59,320 nt of DNA from CAYMRB01 sp964392615. Lineage in GTDB: Bacteria > Planctomycetota > UBA8108. The stretch covers positions 1 to 59,320 of the forward strand of contig CAYMRB010000006.1 in assembly GCA_964392615.1 (NCBI GenBank), in the 5' to 3' direction. Numbering within the stretch: position 1 is the stretch's first letter; the number at the start of each line of letters is the position of its first letter. Shown here piece after piece: positions 46,588-56,700 of this stretch. Position numbers and translations under genes: made by a program. The notes beneath the pieces were generated by a model that was given only the letters and a program-made list of their open reading frames with translations, ran no database searches and was not told the DNA's origin.

Positions 46588-47565
46588 ATGAACACCGAGA
46601 ACCAGCATGATCGTCCTTCCGTCAGCCGCCGCCGATTCCTGAGTGCCGGTGCCGCCGCCTCGGTCGCCACCGGTGCGGCGGTCGTCCCCGGCGTCGCTTC
46701 GGCGCAAGAAGCCGCTGCCGGAGCCATCGTTCGACCGCCGGAGGGCAAGCGCATCCTGCTCTCGTGCAAGCTCGGCATGATCACGCGCAAGGCCGGCGGG
46801 CGCAAGCTGTCCCTCGCCGAGCGTCTACGACTGGCCGGAGATGCGGGCTTCGACGGAGTTGACCTCGACCAGGCCGCGGGCTACACGCCCGAGCAGGCGC
46901 GCGCCGCCGTGCAGGAGTCGCGCGTGTTCGTCCACAACGCGATCAACCACGCTCACTGGTCGAAGCGATTGACGAGCGCGAACGATGCCGATCGCGCTCA
47001 GGGGCGCGCCAACATCGAGCACTGCATTCGCGTATCGCACGCGGCGGGCGGTAGCGGCGTCCTCATCGTCATCGGACGCGGCGGCGACGGTTCCGCGGAC
47101 GAGGTCGCGAAGCGCTGCAAGGCCGAGATCGAGGCGCTGATTCCACTTGCCGCGTCACTCGGTCAGATGATCCTGATCGAGAACGTGTGGAACCAGATGT
47201 TCTACGACCACGCCAAGCCCGCCCCGCCCGAGCAGACGGCCGACCGCTTCGTCGAGTTCGTCGACAGCTTCAACAGCCCGTGGGTCGGGATGTACTACGA
47301 CATCGGCAACCACTGGAAGTACGGTCAACCCGGCGATTGGATCCGCGCATTCGGCCGTCAGTGCGTGAAGCTCGACGTCAAAGGCTATAGCCGCGAGAAG
47401 AAGGGCTGGGCCGACATCGGCGAAGGCGATCTGCCCTGGGACGACGTGCGCAAGGCGCTCGCCGAGATCGGCTTCACCGGCTGGGCGACCGCCGAGGTCG
47501 GCGGCGGCGACCTCGAGCGCCTGACGAAGGTGCGCAAGCAGATGCAGAAGGTATTCGGCCTGTAG
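46588..47565 (+). CDS. Tat-exported sugar phosphate isomerase/epimerase-like protein
   Basis: A 325-residue protein. Its N-terminus is a twin-arginine signal (SRRRFLSAGAAASVATGAAV, cleavage near ASA-QE). The rest is a xylose isomerase-like TIM barrel of the hydroxypyruvate isomerase / AP endonuclease 2 type. Visible motifs include GFDGVDLDQAAGYTPEQ, LIENVWNQMF with a likely metal-binding Glu, VGMYYDIGNHWKYGQPGDW and the final TAEVGGGD with another Glu. Exported members of this family are common in Planctomycetota and are thought to act on sugars outside the cytoplasm, but the substrate is unknown. With the Rhs frameshift repaired, 131 bases separate the genes, and a TGATACACT extended -10-like element at 46495-46503 could drive this gene alone. 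Confidence 0.85.
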   Translation: MNTENQHDRPSVSRRRFLSAGAAASVATGAAVVPGVASAQEAAAGAIVRPPEGKRILLSCKLGMITRKAGGRKLSLAERLRLAGDAGFDGVDLDQAAGYTPEQARAAVQESRVFVHNAINHAHWSKRLTSANDADRAQGRANIEHCIRVSHAAGGSGVLIVIGRGGDGSADEVAKRCKAEIEALIPLAASLGQMILIENVWNQMFYDHAKPAPPEQTADRFVEFVDSFNSPWVGMYYDIGNHWKYGQPGDWIRAFGRQCVKLDVKGYSREKKGWADIGEGDLPWDDVRKALAEIGFTGWATAEVGGGDLERLTKVRKQMQKVFGL

Positions 47566-47577
47566 ACGAGCGGACTC

Positions 47578-47611
47578 GCGGTTCTTGCGACGGATGCGTC
47601 GCAAGAGCCGC
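47578..47611. terminator. Bidirectional terminator hairpin
   Basis: A 14-bp inverted repeat (47578-47591 with 47598-47611) containing one G-T pair and a 6-base loop, between convergent genes ending at 47565 and 47644. It is the likely terminator for the isomerase gene and perhaps for the VWA operon. Confidence 0.7.
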
Positions 47612-47643
47612 AAGACGATCCGCACGCTCGAGCCGACGCCGTC

Positions 47644-50133
47644 TCACGCCAGCCCGACCCACTTTCGTCCGGCCCACTCGCCGAGCATCAGGCCGACGAC
47701 GAGCGCGAAACACAGCCACGTGTTCCAGAGCGGGAGCACCGCGACCCCTGTTTCGCGCCGCTGTGTCAGACGGATGTCGTCGACGAGCTCGTGCGCGTTC
47801 TCGAGGTCGTACGCCCTACCGCCCGTGCGCAGCGCCAGCTCGCGCTGCAGCCCGACGTCGCGTACGGCGCTCTGCCGTTCCGCCGACACGTCGGCGACCT
47901 CGAACGTCACCTCCGTCACCTCGCTCGTCACGGGATCGGTGACGCGCAAGCGGTGCTCGCCCCCGCTTGCGACGTAGAGCCGCGTCTCGAAGAGCCCTTC
48001 TCGCAGGAGCGGGATGTTGACCCGCTGCTCGGTTTCCCGCTGTCCGTTCGCCGGAGCGATCAAGGCGGCCTCGATCACGCGTCCCGGGAGATCGTCGGCG
48101 TGGAGCGGCTCGAAGTTCGCGTCGTACGCCTCGACCGTCACGACGATCCGGTCGTCCGAGCGATACCGCTGGCGGTCGGTGCGAACGACGAACCTCTTCT
48201 GGCTGCCGAGAGCGTGACTCAATCCGAGACGGTAGATCATCTGCCCCCAGAAACGCCGGTAGTATCTCTCGCCGTATCCTCGACGCAGACGCCACGTCTC
48301 GTCAAAGCCGAGATACACGACCTCTCCCTTGCCGTAGCGGCGCAGTGCGATCAGCGGCTGCAATGTCTCACCGTCGGCGCAGCGATCCACCGGATGGGTC
48401 GCCAGCGCCGTCGCCAGCGGATGCAATCGCTCGACTGGACGATACCACGGCAGCCGGCCGAGGTTGTCCCAGGCTCGCTCGTTCTCCTCGTCCGACTCCC
48501 CGAGGCGCATGAACTCGACGCCGTCCGCCGCGATCGTGCGCGCCAGCCGGAACTCGCGATCGTCTCGCAGCGGTGCATCGCGATCAGCCACGACCGGCAG
48601 CATGTCCGCGAGCACGGTGCCGGCGAGCTCTCCCGGGCCGAAACGCGGGCCGGCGATCACGACGAGACCGCCGCCAAAAACGCTGACGAACTCCCGCGTC
48701 ATGGCACAAAACCGCTCGGTCAGCGCCCCCGCCGGGACGTCGCCGAGGAAGATCACGTCGTTCGCGAAGAAGTCGCCGCGCCGCGGCGTCATCGTTGGCA
48801 AGAAGAGCTCGTTCGCGTGCCGCACCTTCGGATCCGCCGAACGCAGGAACGTCCGAAACCCGCGCATTCCGACGAGGCGATCGCGATGGAACACCTCCTT
48901 GATGAACCGCCACTCCCAGGTCGGCTCGTACTCGACGTACATGAGGCGCAGGAAATCGTCTCGGACGCCGACCTCCCGCTCGGCCCGATTGTTCTGCTCG
49001 ACGACCTCTCCTCCGAGAGGTTCGACGAACGCGGCCAGTCGATAGCGCCCGGTCGTGCGCGGCTCGAACCCGACGTCGACGACGACGCTTGCAGCGGACA
49101 GCTCGACGTCGCGCTCCTCGAGCACGATCGCGCCGTCCACCGACTCGTCCACACCATCGACCGCGGACGAGCCTCGCGCGCTGCCGAGCGAACGCGCGGT
49201 CACGCGCACGCGTGCCGTCCGGCCATCGAGCCCCGTTTGACCGAGCCGCACCGACAGCGTCGCGCGCTCGTCCTTCTTGAGCAGAACGGGAGCCTGCAGA
49301 TCGACCGATAGATCGGTCGCCGTCTCCGGCCCCACGCCGATCGCCCAAATCGGCACGCCGAGGCGACTCGCCGCATCGAGCGCCGACGGGCCCGAATTCT
49401 GTCCGAAGTCGCCGACGATCACGAGGCCGGCGACACGACTCGCGCCGCTGCGACGCGATAAATCGTCGAGCGCCGCACCGAGAGCGGTCACCTCGCCGCG
49501 CGTGGTCAGCTGCCTCGCCAGCGCGTCACCGTACAACCCGCGATCGACCGATGCGCGACCGCCCGGAGCCTCCTCCGCCCCCGTGTCGAGCGCGATCACG
49601 CCGTCGCCCTCGAACAGGAACGTGCGCAGCCGCGACCGACTCGCGATCTCGCTCAACGCCTCGCCACCGCGATGGCGCAGCCACGACGAGACGAAGTCCA
49701 CGCGCTGCCGCGGTCGCTCGCTGTCGCCGACGCCCGTCTCCGCGCCGCCAACGGCCGCTTCGAGCTCGCGCCGCCGGTCGTCGCCGAGACGATCCTCGAT
49801 CGCCATCGAGTCCGTCCCGTCGAACAGGAGCCACAGGAGCGGACGCGGATTGCGGACGAAATCGACGGTCAGAATCGGCTCGGCGAGGATGACGAGAAGC
49901 GCACAGAGCAGGCTCGCCCGCAACACGCCGAGCACGGCTCGGGCGCGCGGACGACCGCTTCCCTGGTGGCGGAGATAGAAGAGACCGCCGGCGACGATCA
50001 GACCGATACAGCCGAAGAAGACCCACGCCGGCCCGTCCTGCGCCCAGGGCGCCGCGAACGTCACGCGCGCCGCGTCGATCGATCGGACATCGTCGACGCC
50101 GAGCCAGCCGGCCAGGAGCTCCGTGATACTCAC
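47644..50133 (-). CDS. VWA/GATase-like large membrane protein
   Basis: An 829-residue protein starting with GTG, which overlaps the TGA of the upstream gene (GTGA, 50130-50133). Two N-terminal helices (VFFGCIGLIVAGGLFYL and SLLCALLVILAEPIL) precede a VWA-like domain with a degenerate metal site, DGTDSM (near 105-110), and VAGLVIVGDFGQNSG as a later strand. Ig-like strands follow, then a GATase-like region (~390-600: DVIFLGDVPAGALTERF, FGGGLVVIAGPRFGPGELAG). A final membrane helix (TWLCFALVVGLMLGEW) is near the C-terminus. This layout is typical of the large partner of BatA-VWA proteins in MoxR/DUF58 loci. The active-site Cys of real amidotransferases is not apparent, so the GATase-like domain is probably structural. 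Confidence 0.85.
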   Translation of the reverse strand: MSITELLAGWLGVDDVRSIDAARVTFAAPWAQDGPAWVFFGCIGLIVAGGLFYLRHQGSGRPRARAVLGVLRASLLCALLVILAEPILTVDFVRNPRPLLWLLFDGTDSMAIEDRLGDDRRRELEAAVGGAETGVGDSERPRQRVDFVSSWLRHRGGEALSEIASRSRLRTFLFEGDGVIALDTGAEEAPGGRASVDRGLYGDALARQLTTRGEVTALGAALDDLSRRSGASRVAGLVIVGDFGQNSGPSALDAASRLGVPIWAIGVGPETATDLSVDLQAPVLLKKDERATLSVRLGQTGLDGRTARVRVTARSLGSARGSSAVDGVDESVDGAIVLEERDVELSAASVVVDVGFEPRTTGRYRLAAFVEPLGGEVVEQNNRAEREVGVRDDFLRLMYVEYEPTWEWRFIKEVFHRDRLVGMRGFRTFLRSADPKVRHANELFLPTMTPRRGDFFANDVIFLGDVPAGALTERFCAMTREFVSVFGGGLVVIAGPRFGPGELAGTVLADMLPVVADRDAPLRDDREFRLARTIAADGVEFMRLGESDEENERAWDNLGRLPWYRPVERLHPLATALATHPVDRCADGETLQPLIALRRYGKGEVVYLGFDETWRLRRGYGERYYRRFWGQMIYRLGLSHALGSQKRFVVRTDRQRYRSDDRIVVTVEAYDANFEPLHADDLPGRVIEAALIAPANGQRETEQRVNIPLLREGLFETRLYVASGGEHRLRVTDPVTSEVTEVTFEVADVSAERQSAVRDVGLQRELALRTGGRAYDLENAHELVDDIRLTQRRETGVAVLPLWNTWLCFALVVGLMLGEWAGRKWVGLA

Positions 50134-52586
50134 GATGCCTCCTTCCGAACAGCTGTGCCGGCGGCCTCACCCGCCGGCCTCACCGCGACGCCGGTCCGCA
50201 CGCCGCGAACGAGCACTCCGAGCTCTGCGAGCAGGAGCACGAACACGAGCAGCATCGGGACCTTCCAGACGCTCCTGCCGAGAACGAGATCCCCAGCCGT
50301 CGCGATCTCCGCGTCCGCTGCGACGAATCGGTAGCGGGCGCCCTCCATGCGCGTCGCGATCGCGTCGGCGTCGATCGCCGTGAGATCGGACTCGGCCGCG
50401 GGCCCGTTGATCGCGACGGGTAGCTCCCACAGCGCCGGCTTCAGAGCAGCCCGCACGGCTCCCGCGCGTTGCTCCGACGCTCGAACGACATAGTGACCTC
50501 GAGCGCGAATGTCGCGAACGGTGACCGCATAGCTCGACGCGCCGCTCGCCTCGATCGCCAGTGGCTCGACCCGGCCGTTCGGTCGCTCGACCACGAAACG
50601 CGCGCGACGGTCAGCGAGATCGATGTCGATGTCGACCTCCTCCACCGCCTCGTAGTCGAGAGTTCGTACGGCGCGCGCCAACATGCGTCGCAGCAGGCGG
50701 TCCCAGATCAGCACGGCGTTCGTACGCGACAGATTGTTCCACTTCGCGAGCACACCGGTCGAGGCGAACACGACGTCCCCCGCCCCGATGCGACGCTCGA
50801 CGAGAAACGGCACACCGTTGGTGAACCTTCCCAGCACGCGCGGCAGCGTGGCCTCGACGCTCTCGTCGACCGTCCGCGCGTGCTCGCGAGCACCGTAGCG
50901 TCGATACCTCAGCCAGCCCGCTCGGCTCGAAGTCAGCGTATCGACTGCGCCGCTGCCGATCGCGGCTTCGACGCGGGAGCGCTGCCTATCGACGAAGTCC
51001 TCGAGCGAATCGCGATCCGTCAGGGGGACCACGCACTTGAAAAACACCGGCTGCGCGTACAGGTCGGCCAACGCTTCTCGGCTTTCGGTCGGGATGAGGA
51101 AGTCGTCGCCGACCAGCGACTCGAACGCGAGGAAGAACGGCTCGAGCTCGCCCGCCTCCTCGCCGGGTACGACGCCGACCATGTACGCGTCCAGCGGCGC
51201 CGGTAGAACGCCTGCACCGCCGAGCCAGGCTTCGTCGTTCCACAGAACCGGGTCGAAGCGCCCGCCCGCGGCAACGAATAGCTGACCGCCCTGCTCAACG
51301 TACTCCTGAAGGAGGAAAGTCGACGGCCCGGGATTCTCGACGCCCGCGATGACGACGACGCGCGCATCGCGCAGCAGCTCGCGATCGAGCGCGTCGATCG
51401 TCGTGCGGTGCGCGCGCATCGTCGCAGATCGCCCATCGCCCCGCGCTCCGGCCGAGCCCCCCCACGGCTCCGCTGGCGCGAGCAGTCGACGCAAGTGCGC
51501 GGTGTCACCGTATCGCCCCTGCGCGGGATCCTCGTCTTCGCCGTAGCGATCGACGAACACGACCGGCAGCGAGGACACGACCGGCACCACGAGATGGCGG
51601 CGGTCGTCCCCCGGCAACCGGTCCGGGTCGATCGACACCGTCGCGCGCAGGTACGACACGGTGCCCGGCACGACGTGAGCCGCCAGCACGTGTCGAAACT
51701 CGATCTCGCGCGTCTGCCCGGGCACGAGCTCCACGTCGCGACTCGCGACGGTCGTACCGCCGACCGCGAGCTCGACGTGAACGCTGCGTGCGACGCCAGC
51801 CTCCGACGCGCGCAGCGTCGCGACGAAGAAGGTCGGCGATTCGGTATCCGCGACGACGCCGCGCAGGCCGAAGTCCTCGACCCAGGCATTCGGCCGATCG
51901 CGCGCGCCGACGGCAACGATCTGCACCTCGCCGAGCGGTTCCAGCAGGCGCTCGAGCCCGCCGGCCGGCCAGTTCCCACGCTGCTGATCGCCGATCAGCA
52001 CGACGCGCTTCGAGGGGATTGCCTCGAAGCGTTGACACGCGACGGCGGCCAGCTCGAGAGCGGCCGCTATCGGAGCGCTGCGGTCGACGAGCGCGATCGC
52101 ATCGATCGCCTCGTCGATGTCCTCCCGGTTGCGGTGCGCGTCCAAGCTGAACGAGCCGGCCGCGCTCGACTGCGGGATCACGGTGACAGCGCTGCCCTCC
52201 GGAAGCTTCGCCGCGAACGCCGTCGCCCTCGCCTTCGCCTCGTCGAGCAGCGTCCGCTCGAAGCCGGACCAGCCCATGCTGAGACTGTTATCGATGACGA
52301 TGACAGCGTGAACGGGCTCGTCTGGCGACGCGCCGCTCGAGCCGGCGCTGAAGTAGGGTCGCGCCATCGCGAGGCCGAAAAGCAGCACGCACAGAGTTCG
52401 CAGCACCAGCAGCAGCACATCGCGCAGGCGCAGGAACCGGCGCTGTCGCTCGAGCGCTTCGCGCAGGAAGTCCATCGCCGCCCACTCGACGGTCCGAAAA
52501 CGACGCCGGTTGAAGAGATGGATCAGAAGCGGCGTAGCGGCGAGCACGAGGCCCGCCAGTGCGAAGCTGCCGGCGAGGAAACTCAT
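50130..52586 (-). CDS. BatA-type VWA membrane protein
   Basis: An 818-residue protein. Residues 1-80 are a textbook BatA N-terminal domain (LAATPLLIHLFNRRRFRTVE, then LRLRDVLLLVLRTLCVLLFG). A VWA domain follows with an intact metal site DNSLSM (VHAVIVIDNSLSMGW) and KRVVLIGDQQRGNW. Then come Ig-like strands, a second alpha/beta region, and a C-terminal membrane helix (WKVPMLLVFVLLLAELGVLV). It probably exposes the VWA domain on one face of the membrane and works with MoxR and DUF58. Its stop overlaps the GTG start of the next VWA gene, so production of the two proteins is coupled. The gap to the upstream toroid gene is 36 bases. Confidence 0.88.
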   Translation of the reverse strand: MSFLAGSFALAGLVLAATPLLIHLFNRRRFRTVEWAAMDFLREALERQRRFLRLRDVLLLVLRTLCVLLFGLAMARPYFSAGSSGASPDEPVHAVIVIDNSLSMGWSGFERTLLDEAKARATAFAAKLPEGSAVTVIPQSSAAGSFSLDAHRNREDIDEAIDAIALVDRSAPIAAALELAAVACQRFEAIPSKRVVLIGDQQRGNWPAGGLERLLEPLGEVQIVAVGARDRPNAWVEDFGLRGVVADTESPTFFVATLRASEAGVARSVHVELAVGGTTVASRDVELVPGQTREIEFRHVLAAHVVPGTVSYLRATVSIDPDRLPGDDRRHLVVPVVSSLPVVFVDRYGEDEDPAQGRYGDTAHLRRLLAPAEPWGGSAGARGDGRSATMRAHRTTIDALDRELLRDARVVVIAGVENPGPSTFLLQEYVEQGGQLFVAAGGRFDPVLWNDEAWLGGAGVLPAPLDAYMVGVVPGEEAGELEPFFLAFESLVGDDFLIPTESREALADLYAQPVFFKCVVPLTDRDSLEDFVDRQRSRVEAAIGSGAVDTLTSSRAGWLRYRRYGAREHARTVDESVEATLPRVLGRFTNGVPFLVERRIGAGDVVFASTGVLAKWNNLSRTNAVLIWDRLLRRMLARAVRTLDYEAVEEVDIDIDLADRRARFVVERPNGRVEPLAIEASGASSYAVTVRDIRARGHYVVRASEQRAGAVRAALKPALWELPVAINGPAAESDLTAIDADAIATRMEGARYRFVAADAEIATAGDLVLGRSVWKVPMLLVFVLLLAELGVLVRGVRTGVAVRPAGEAAGTAVRKEAS

Positions 52587-52622
52587 CGCTCGAGCTCTCC
52601 CCCGCGGTCTTCACGCATCTCT

Positions 52623-53768
52623 TCACCTCTCGCCGAATTGGCTCGCGACGCTGTCGATCTTACCCTCCTGGAGAATCGGCAGGTAGCGGTTCGGAATCGC
52701 AAGGATCAGACAACCCACGGCCGTCCCCCAAAGGCGCCCCCGCGTGCCGTGAAGGCGGTGATAGTCGGCCCACGCCCCGTCGTGCTCCGGATCCCCGGGC
52801 GTCCGCTTCTGGCTGGCGACGAGCCAATCGCGCAGGATGGGATAGCCCTCGCGCCAGTGGGTCCCGCCGACCTGGTAGATCGCCTGCCCGACGTAGTAAA
52901 GGGCGTACGCCTCGCCACACGGCAGCCGTCCGTCCCGCTTCTTCGGCTCGCCCAGATCGCGGAGGGTACGCGAAATCACGTCCATGTTCTTCGGGATGCG
53001 CCAGTCGTCGTACCGACCGAATTCCTGCAGGCAGACCACTCCGGCCGCCGCCATCGCCAGCGACGTTTTCGAGCCGTCATAGGTGAACTGGCCCGGCCCA
53101 CGGCGATCGGCCGCGGCGCCTTTTCCGGCGTCGGCCTTGGCGCGGTAGTGATCGTGGACGCTGCCGATTGCGAGACGGATCACGTCCGGCGAAACCTCGA
53201 GGCCGCTATCGACCGCGCTGCGCAACGCCTTCGCCTGCATCACCGCGAGGCTGAGGTCGTGCCCCGCGGCCTTGCGGCGCGCTACGTAGTCCCACCCGCC
53301 GTCGTCGCACTGCGTGGCGGCGATCAGCTCGAGCGCGCGGTCGAGGACGGTACGGAGGCGATCGTCATTCGTCATTCCGTACGCCTGTCCCAGCACGAAA
53401 GCGGCGAGACCGTGGTTGTACATATCGCTGCGCTCGTGACTGATGTTCAGCAGGCCGGACGGCTTCGCGTGCCGCACGACGTAGTCGAGCGCGCGGTCGA
53501 CCACATCGCCGTAGCGCCCCCGGCCGGGCATATGACCCGCCGCGAGAAACGCGAGCGCCCCCATGCTGACGAGGCCGAGATCGTTCGAGCGCCAATTGCC
53601 CTCTGCGCCCTGATTCGTCGCGAGCCACTGAAGCCCTCGCGCGAGCGCGGTTTCGCTCTCGGGGGTGATCTCCAGAACCGCGGCTCGCTTCTCCTGCGCG
53701 CGAAGAGGAGCCGGCGCGATCGACAAGGCGACGAGCAACCCGATGATCGATCGTGTCATCGAGCTCAT
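52623..53768 (-). CDS. Exported prenyltransferase/squalene-oxidase-repeat (alpha/alpha toroid) protein
   Basis: A 381-residue protein with a signal peptide (MTRSIIGLLVALSIAPAPLR, following MSS). The body is an alpha/alpha toroid of the prenyltransferase/squalene oxidase repeat type, with repeated LARGLQWLATNQGAEGNW, ALDYVVRHAKPSGLL, ALELIAATQCDDGGWDY and ILRDWLVASQKR segments. No Asp-rich catalytic motif of true cyclases is seen, so a binding or scaffolding role is likely. The frame is open further upstream, but only as the reverse frame of the neighbouring gene. ATG 53768 overlaps that gene's TGA (ATGA, 53765-53768), which fixes the start. Such toroid proteins often accompany MoxR/BatA loci in planctomycetes, and the BatA gene lies 36 bases downstream. 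Confidence 0.85.
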   Translation of the reverse strand: MSSMTRSIIGLLVALSIAPAPLRAQEKRAAVLEITPESETALARGLQWLATNQGAEGNWRSNDLGLVSMGALAFLAAGHMPGRGRYGDVVDRALDYVVRHAKPSGLLNISHERSDMYNHGLAAFVLGQAYGMTNDDRLRTVLDRALELIAATQCDDGGWDYVARRKAAGHDLSLAVMQAKALRSAVDSGLEVSPDVIRLAIGSVHDHYRAKADAGKGAAADRRGPGQFTYDGSKTSLAMAAAGVVCLQEFGRYDDWRIPKNMDVISRTLRDLGEPKKRDGRLPCGEAYALYYVGQAIYQVGGTHWREGYPILRDWLVASQKRTPGDPEHDGAWADYHRLHGTRGRLWGTAVGCLILAIPNRYLPILQEGKIDSVASQFGER

Positions 53769-56700
53769 CGCGCACCCGCTCCGCGCGCGACGGAACGACA
53801 CGTCTCCACGGCGCAGTCCGCCATTTCGGCCTCCTCGCAGTCCGGGTACGGCGCGCGCGGCGCCGGGCCGCCGGTGAACTGGAACGCGAGGTTGTAGATC
53901 GCGTCCGTGATGGTCACCTCGTGATCGCCGTCGCAGTTGAGGGCCGCGACGCAACGCACGTCAGCGCCCCCACCGAACAGCCAGTTGAGCGTGAAGATCG
54001 CGTCCGAGAGGTTGTTGTCGCCGTCGCCGTTGGCGTCGCATAGCACGAATCGATTCCCGCTGGGTTCCTCGAGCGCCGCGAACGCGCCCATGTCGCTGCC
54101 GTCGCGTCCCGTTCCCGCGCATGGAGACGACCAGCTGAGACGATAGTCGCCGCCCGCGGCGTCGATGAACTCGGGCGCCGCGGCGATGTTGCCCTCGCCG
54201 GGCCAGAGCGTGTCGGTGGTGTCGGACCACGTCAGATCGAGTGCGCCGCCGCCCCGGACGACGATCGACGGATTCGATCCGGCGATGATCGAGCTGTGCG
54301 CGACGGCGCTCGGGGGGCCGTTGGCCCCGTCCGGCGCGGCGAGCAGGATCCCGAGGCCGTTGTCGACACACGTCAGGTGCGCGAGGCTCGCGATCGCGCT
54401 CTCGAAGACGAGGACGCCGATCGCCGACTGCCGAACGAGACACCGCTGCGCGTCGAGCTGCGCATTGGTCACCGCGAGCGCCCACTCGCTCGCGCTGACG
54501 GTCGAGTCCTCGACGCGCACGTCGGCGCCGAGCATGCCCAGAACCCCGCCCTCCGCGACACTCGGGAGGTCGATCCGCGCGAGCGCGACGTCGGCGCCGA
54601 CCACGACGATGGCAGCCGCGTTGTCGCCCGGGGGACCACACGCTTCGAAGCGGCAGTGCTCGATACGACTGCCGGTCGAGCCAGGCCGGAACACGAGACC
54701 GCGCCACGACGGCGCGCAGTCGTCCGCGCGTAGCACGATGGGTTCGGCCGCCGTCCCGACGGCCTCGAGCGTTCCCTCGACTTCGAAACGCGCCCCCTGC
54801 GTAAAGGCGACGACGACGCCGGGCTCGATCGTCAACGTCACGCCGGATGCGATGACCGTCTCCGCAGTGACGCGGTACGGACTGTTCGCCGAGTTCAAGC
54901 GCACGGACGAGCGGAAGATCGGCGGCAAACCGGTGAACGGATCCTCGTTGCGAAGGGTCCACTCGAGCCGCGCGACCATCTCGCCGCCGGCGTCGACCGC
55001 GACGATCTCGACGCCGGTCAAGCCGGCGGACTCGATCGATCCCTGCCAGGCCCCCGTCACCGGGTCGAACTCGACCTCCACACCGTTCACGAGGACAGCG
55101 CTCGTGCCGCAGACCGGCGCCTCGCCGGCAAGGTCGATCCGCCCGCCGTCGATGAGGAGGCTCCCCTCGCACGCCGAGCCACCCGCGACAACATACCCCT
55201 CGAGCGTCCTCGGAATCCGCTCGTTCACGAACTGGCGCCGCAACACCGCGTAGTCTGCCAGTTCGGCGATGCCGGCCGCCGGGACGAGCGGCACCAGGTG
55301 CGCGAGCCGCGCCTCGATGACCTCCGGAGCGAAGTGGAAGTCGAGCAGGTAAGCGAGCCGGCACCAGTAGAGCGGCGCGAACCGCGGGTGCTGCAGGAAG
55401 CGTCGGATGGAGTCGACGCTCGGACGGAACAGCTCCTGATCGGCCTCGTCGAAGCAACTATCGAGGTCCCAGGGCAGGAGCAGCCAGCGATCCTCGACGA
55501 CGCCGTGGTACAGGAAGTAGTCGTCGCCGTTGTCCAGCAGGATGCTGTTCTCGGTCGAGCCGAGGGCCGCGAACGCCGCGAAGAAGAGCGCCCACTCCTC
55601 GTGGTCGATCTTGTCCTGTACGACACCGGGGAAGTCCTCATCCGACGTCGTCGCACGATCGAACCGGAAGCACAGATCGGCGACGTCGCTGAAGTCATCC
55701 GAGGCGACGTGCGTCCGCTTCTCGTAGTGCGGGCGGTATGGATCGAACTCCTCGCCGCGATAGTCGAGGTCGGCGCGGCCCCGGCCGCGATAGAGGTTGC
55801 CGTCGTCATCGTCCGACAGGGCTCTCTCGAGGAACTGCCGATCGATGGCCTCGACGCGGATGTAGGGATCGGGGTGCACGTCGCCGTTGAACGCAAGGCG
55901 GCGGAACCAGCCATGCGGTGTCGCAATGCCGGTGCGGCTCAGGAAGTCGAGGCCGAGCCATTGGCGCTCAACGCTGCAGCCGTTGATGTTCAAGCGCTTG
56001 GCGCCTTCGAAATCGCGGTCGTGGTCGAACTGGACGCGATAGCTCAGCGGATCGCAACGCCGCGCCGAGCTGCCGCGGTTGCGGATGCCGCGGTTGTAGT
56101 AGGCCCTGTCCGCCGCGACGAAGGTCAGATCCAGGAGCTGGTCGCTGCGCGGGTTGCGGACCAGAAACTCGCGCAGCGTCGCGCCGCGCATGACGATGCG
56201 GTAGAGAGGTCGATCGAGAACGCCCTCGGCGGGCTCCTCGACCTGGTACAGGAATGCGCGCTCCGGCTGGCCCTCGGGAACCGTGACGGACCGGCCGCCA
56301 ACCGCCTCCGCCCGGATCCAAAACGCGACGACGGTTCGATCCGCCCGCGCCGGAATCATCGCCCCGTAGACGCCGTTCCGCGCGACGCCATCGTCGACGA
56401 CGCCATCGTCGAGCATCGGAACCGCATCCGGTTCGCCGCCGTCGCCGTCGCGCTCGTGGAAGAGCGTCACCGCATCGATGCCCGTCTCGTCCGAGACCCT
56501 CGCGAGCACGCGCACAGCGTCGCCGGGCGTCGGTACGACCGGCGCATGCGATACCCCGACGACGATCGGCGCGGGGTCGTCATCGCGCATCGAGTTTGCA
56601 GCGCCCGGGGTCCCCTCTCCCTCGGAAGCGGCCCAGGCGGGTCCCCACCGATTTTCGAGCGACGGGTGGACGAGCTCGAGCGACGGCCCGGTGCCGTCGG

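Noticed and set aside
46293..46610. The last ~105 residues of the unrepaired Rhs frame
   Set aside because: The sequence is Ser/Arg-rich and overlaps the isomerase start; another frame carries the protein-like continuation.
51408..53897. An 829-residue plus-strand frame
   Set aside because: It is antisense to the BatA and toroid genes, both of which have clear family motifs on the minus strand.
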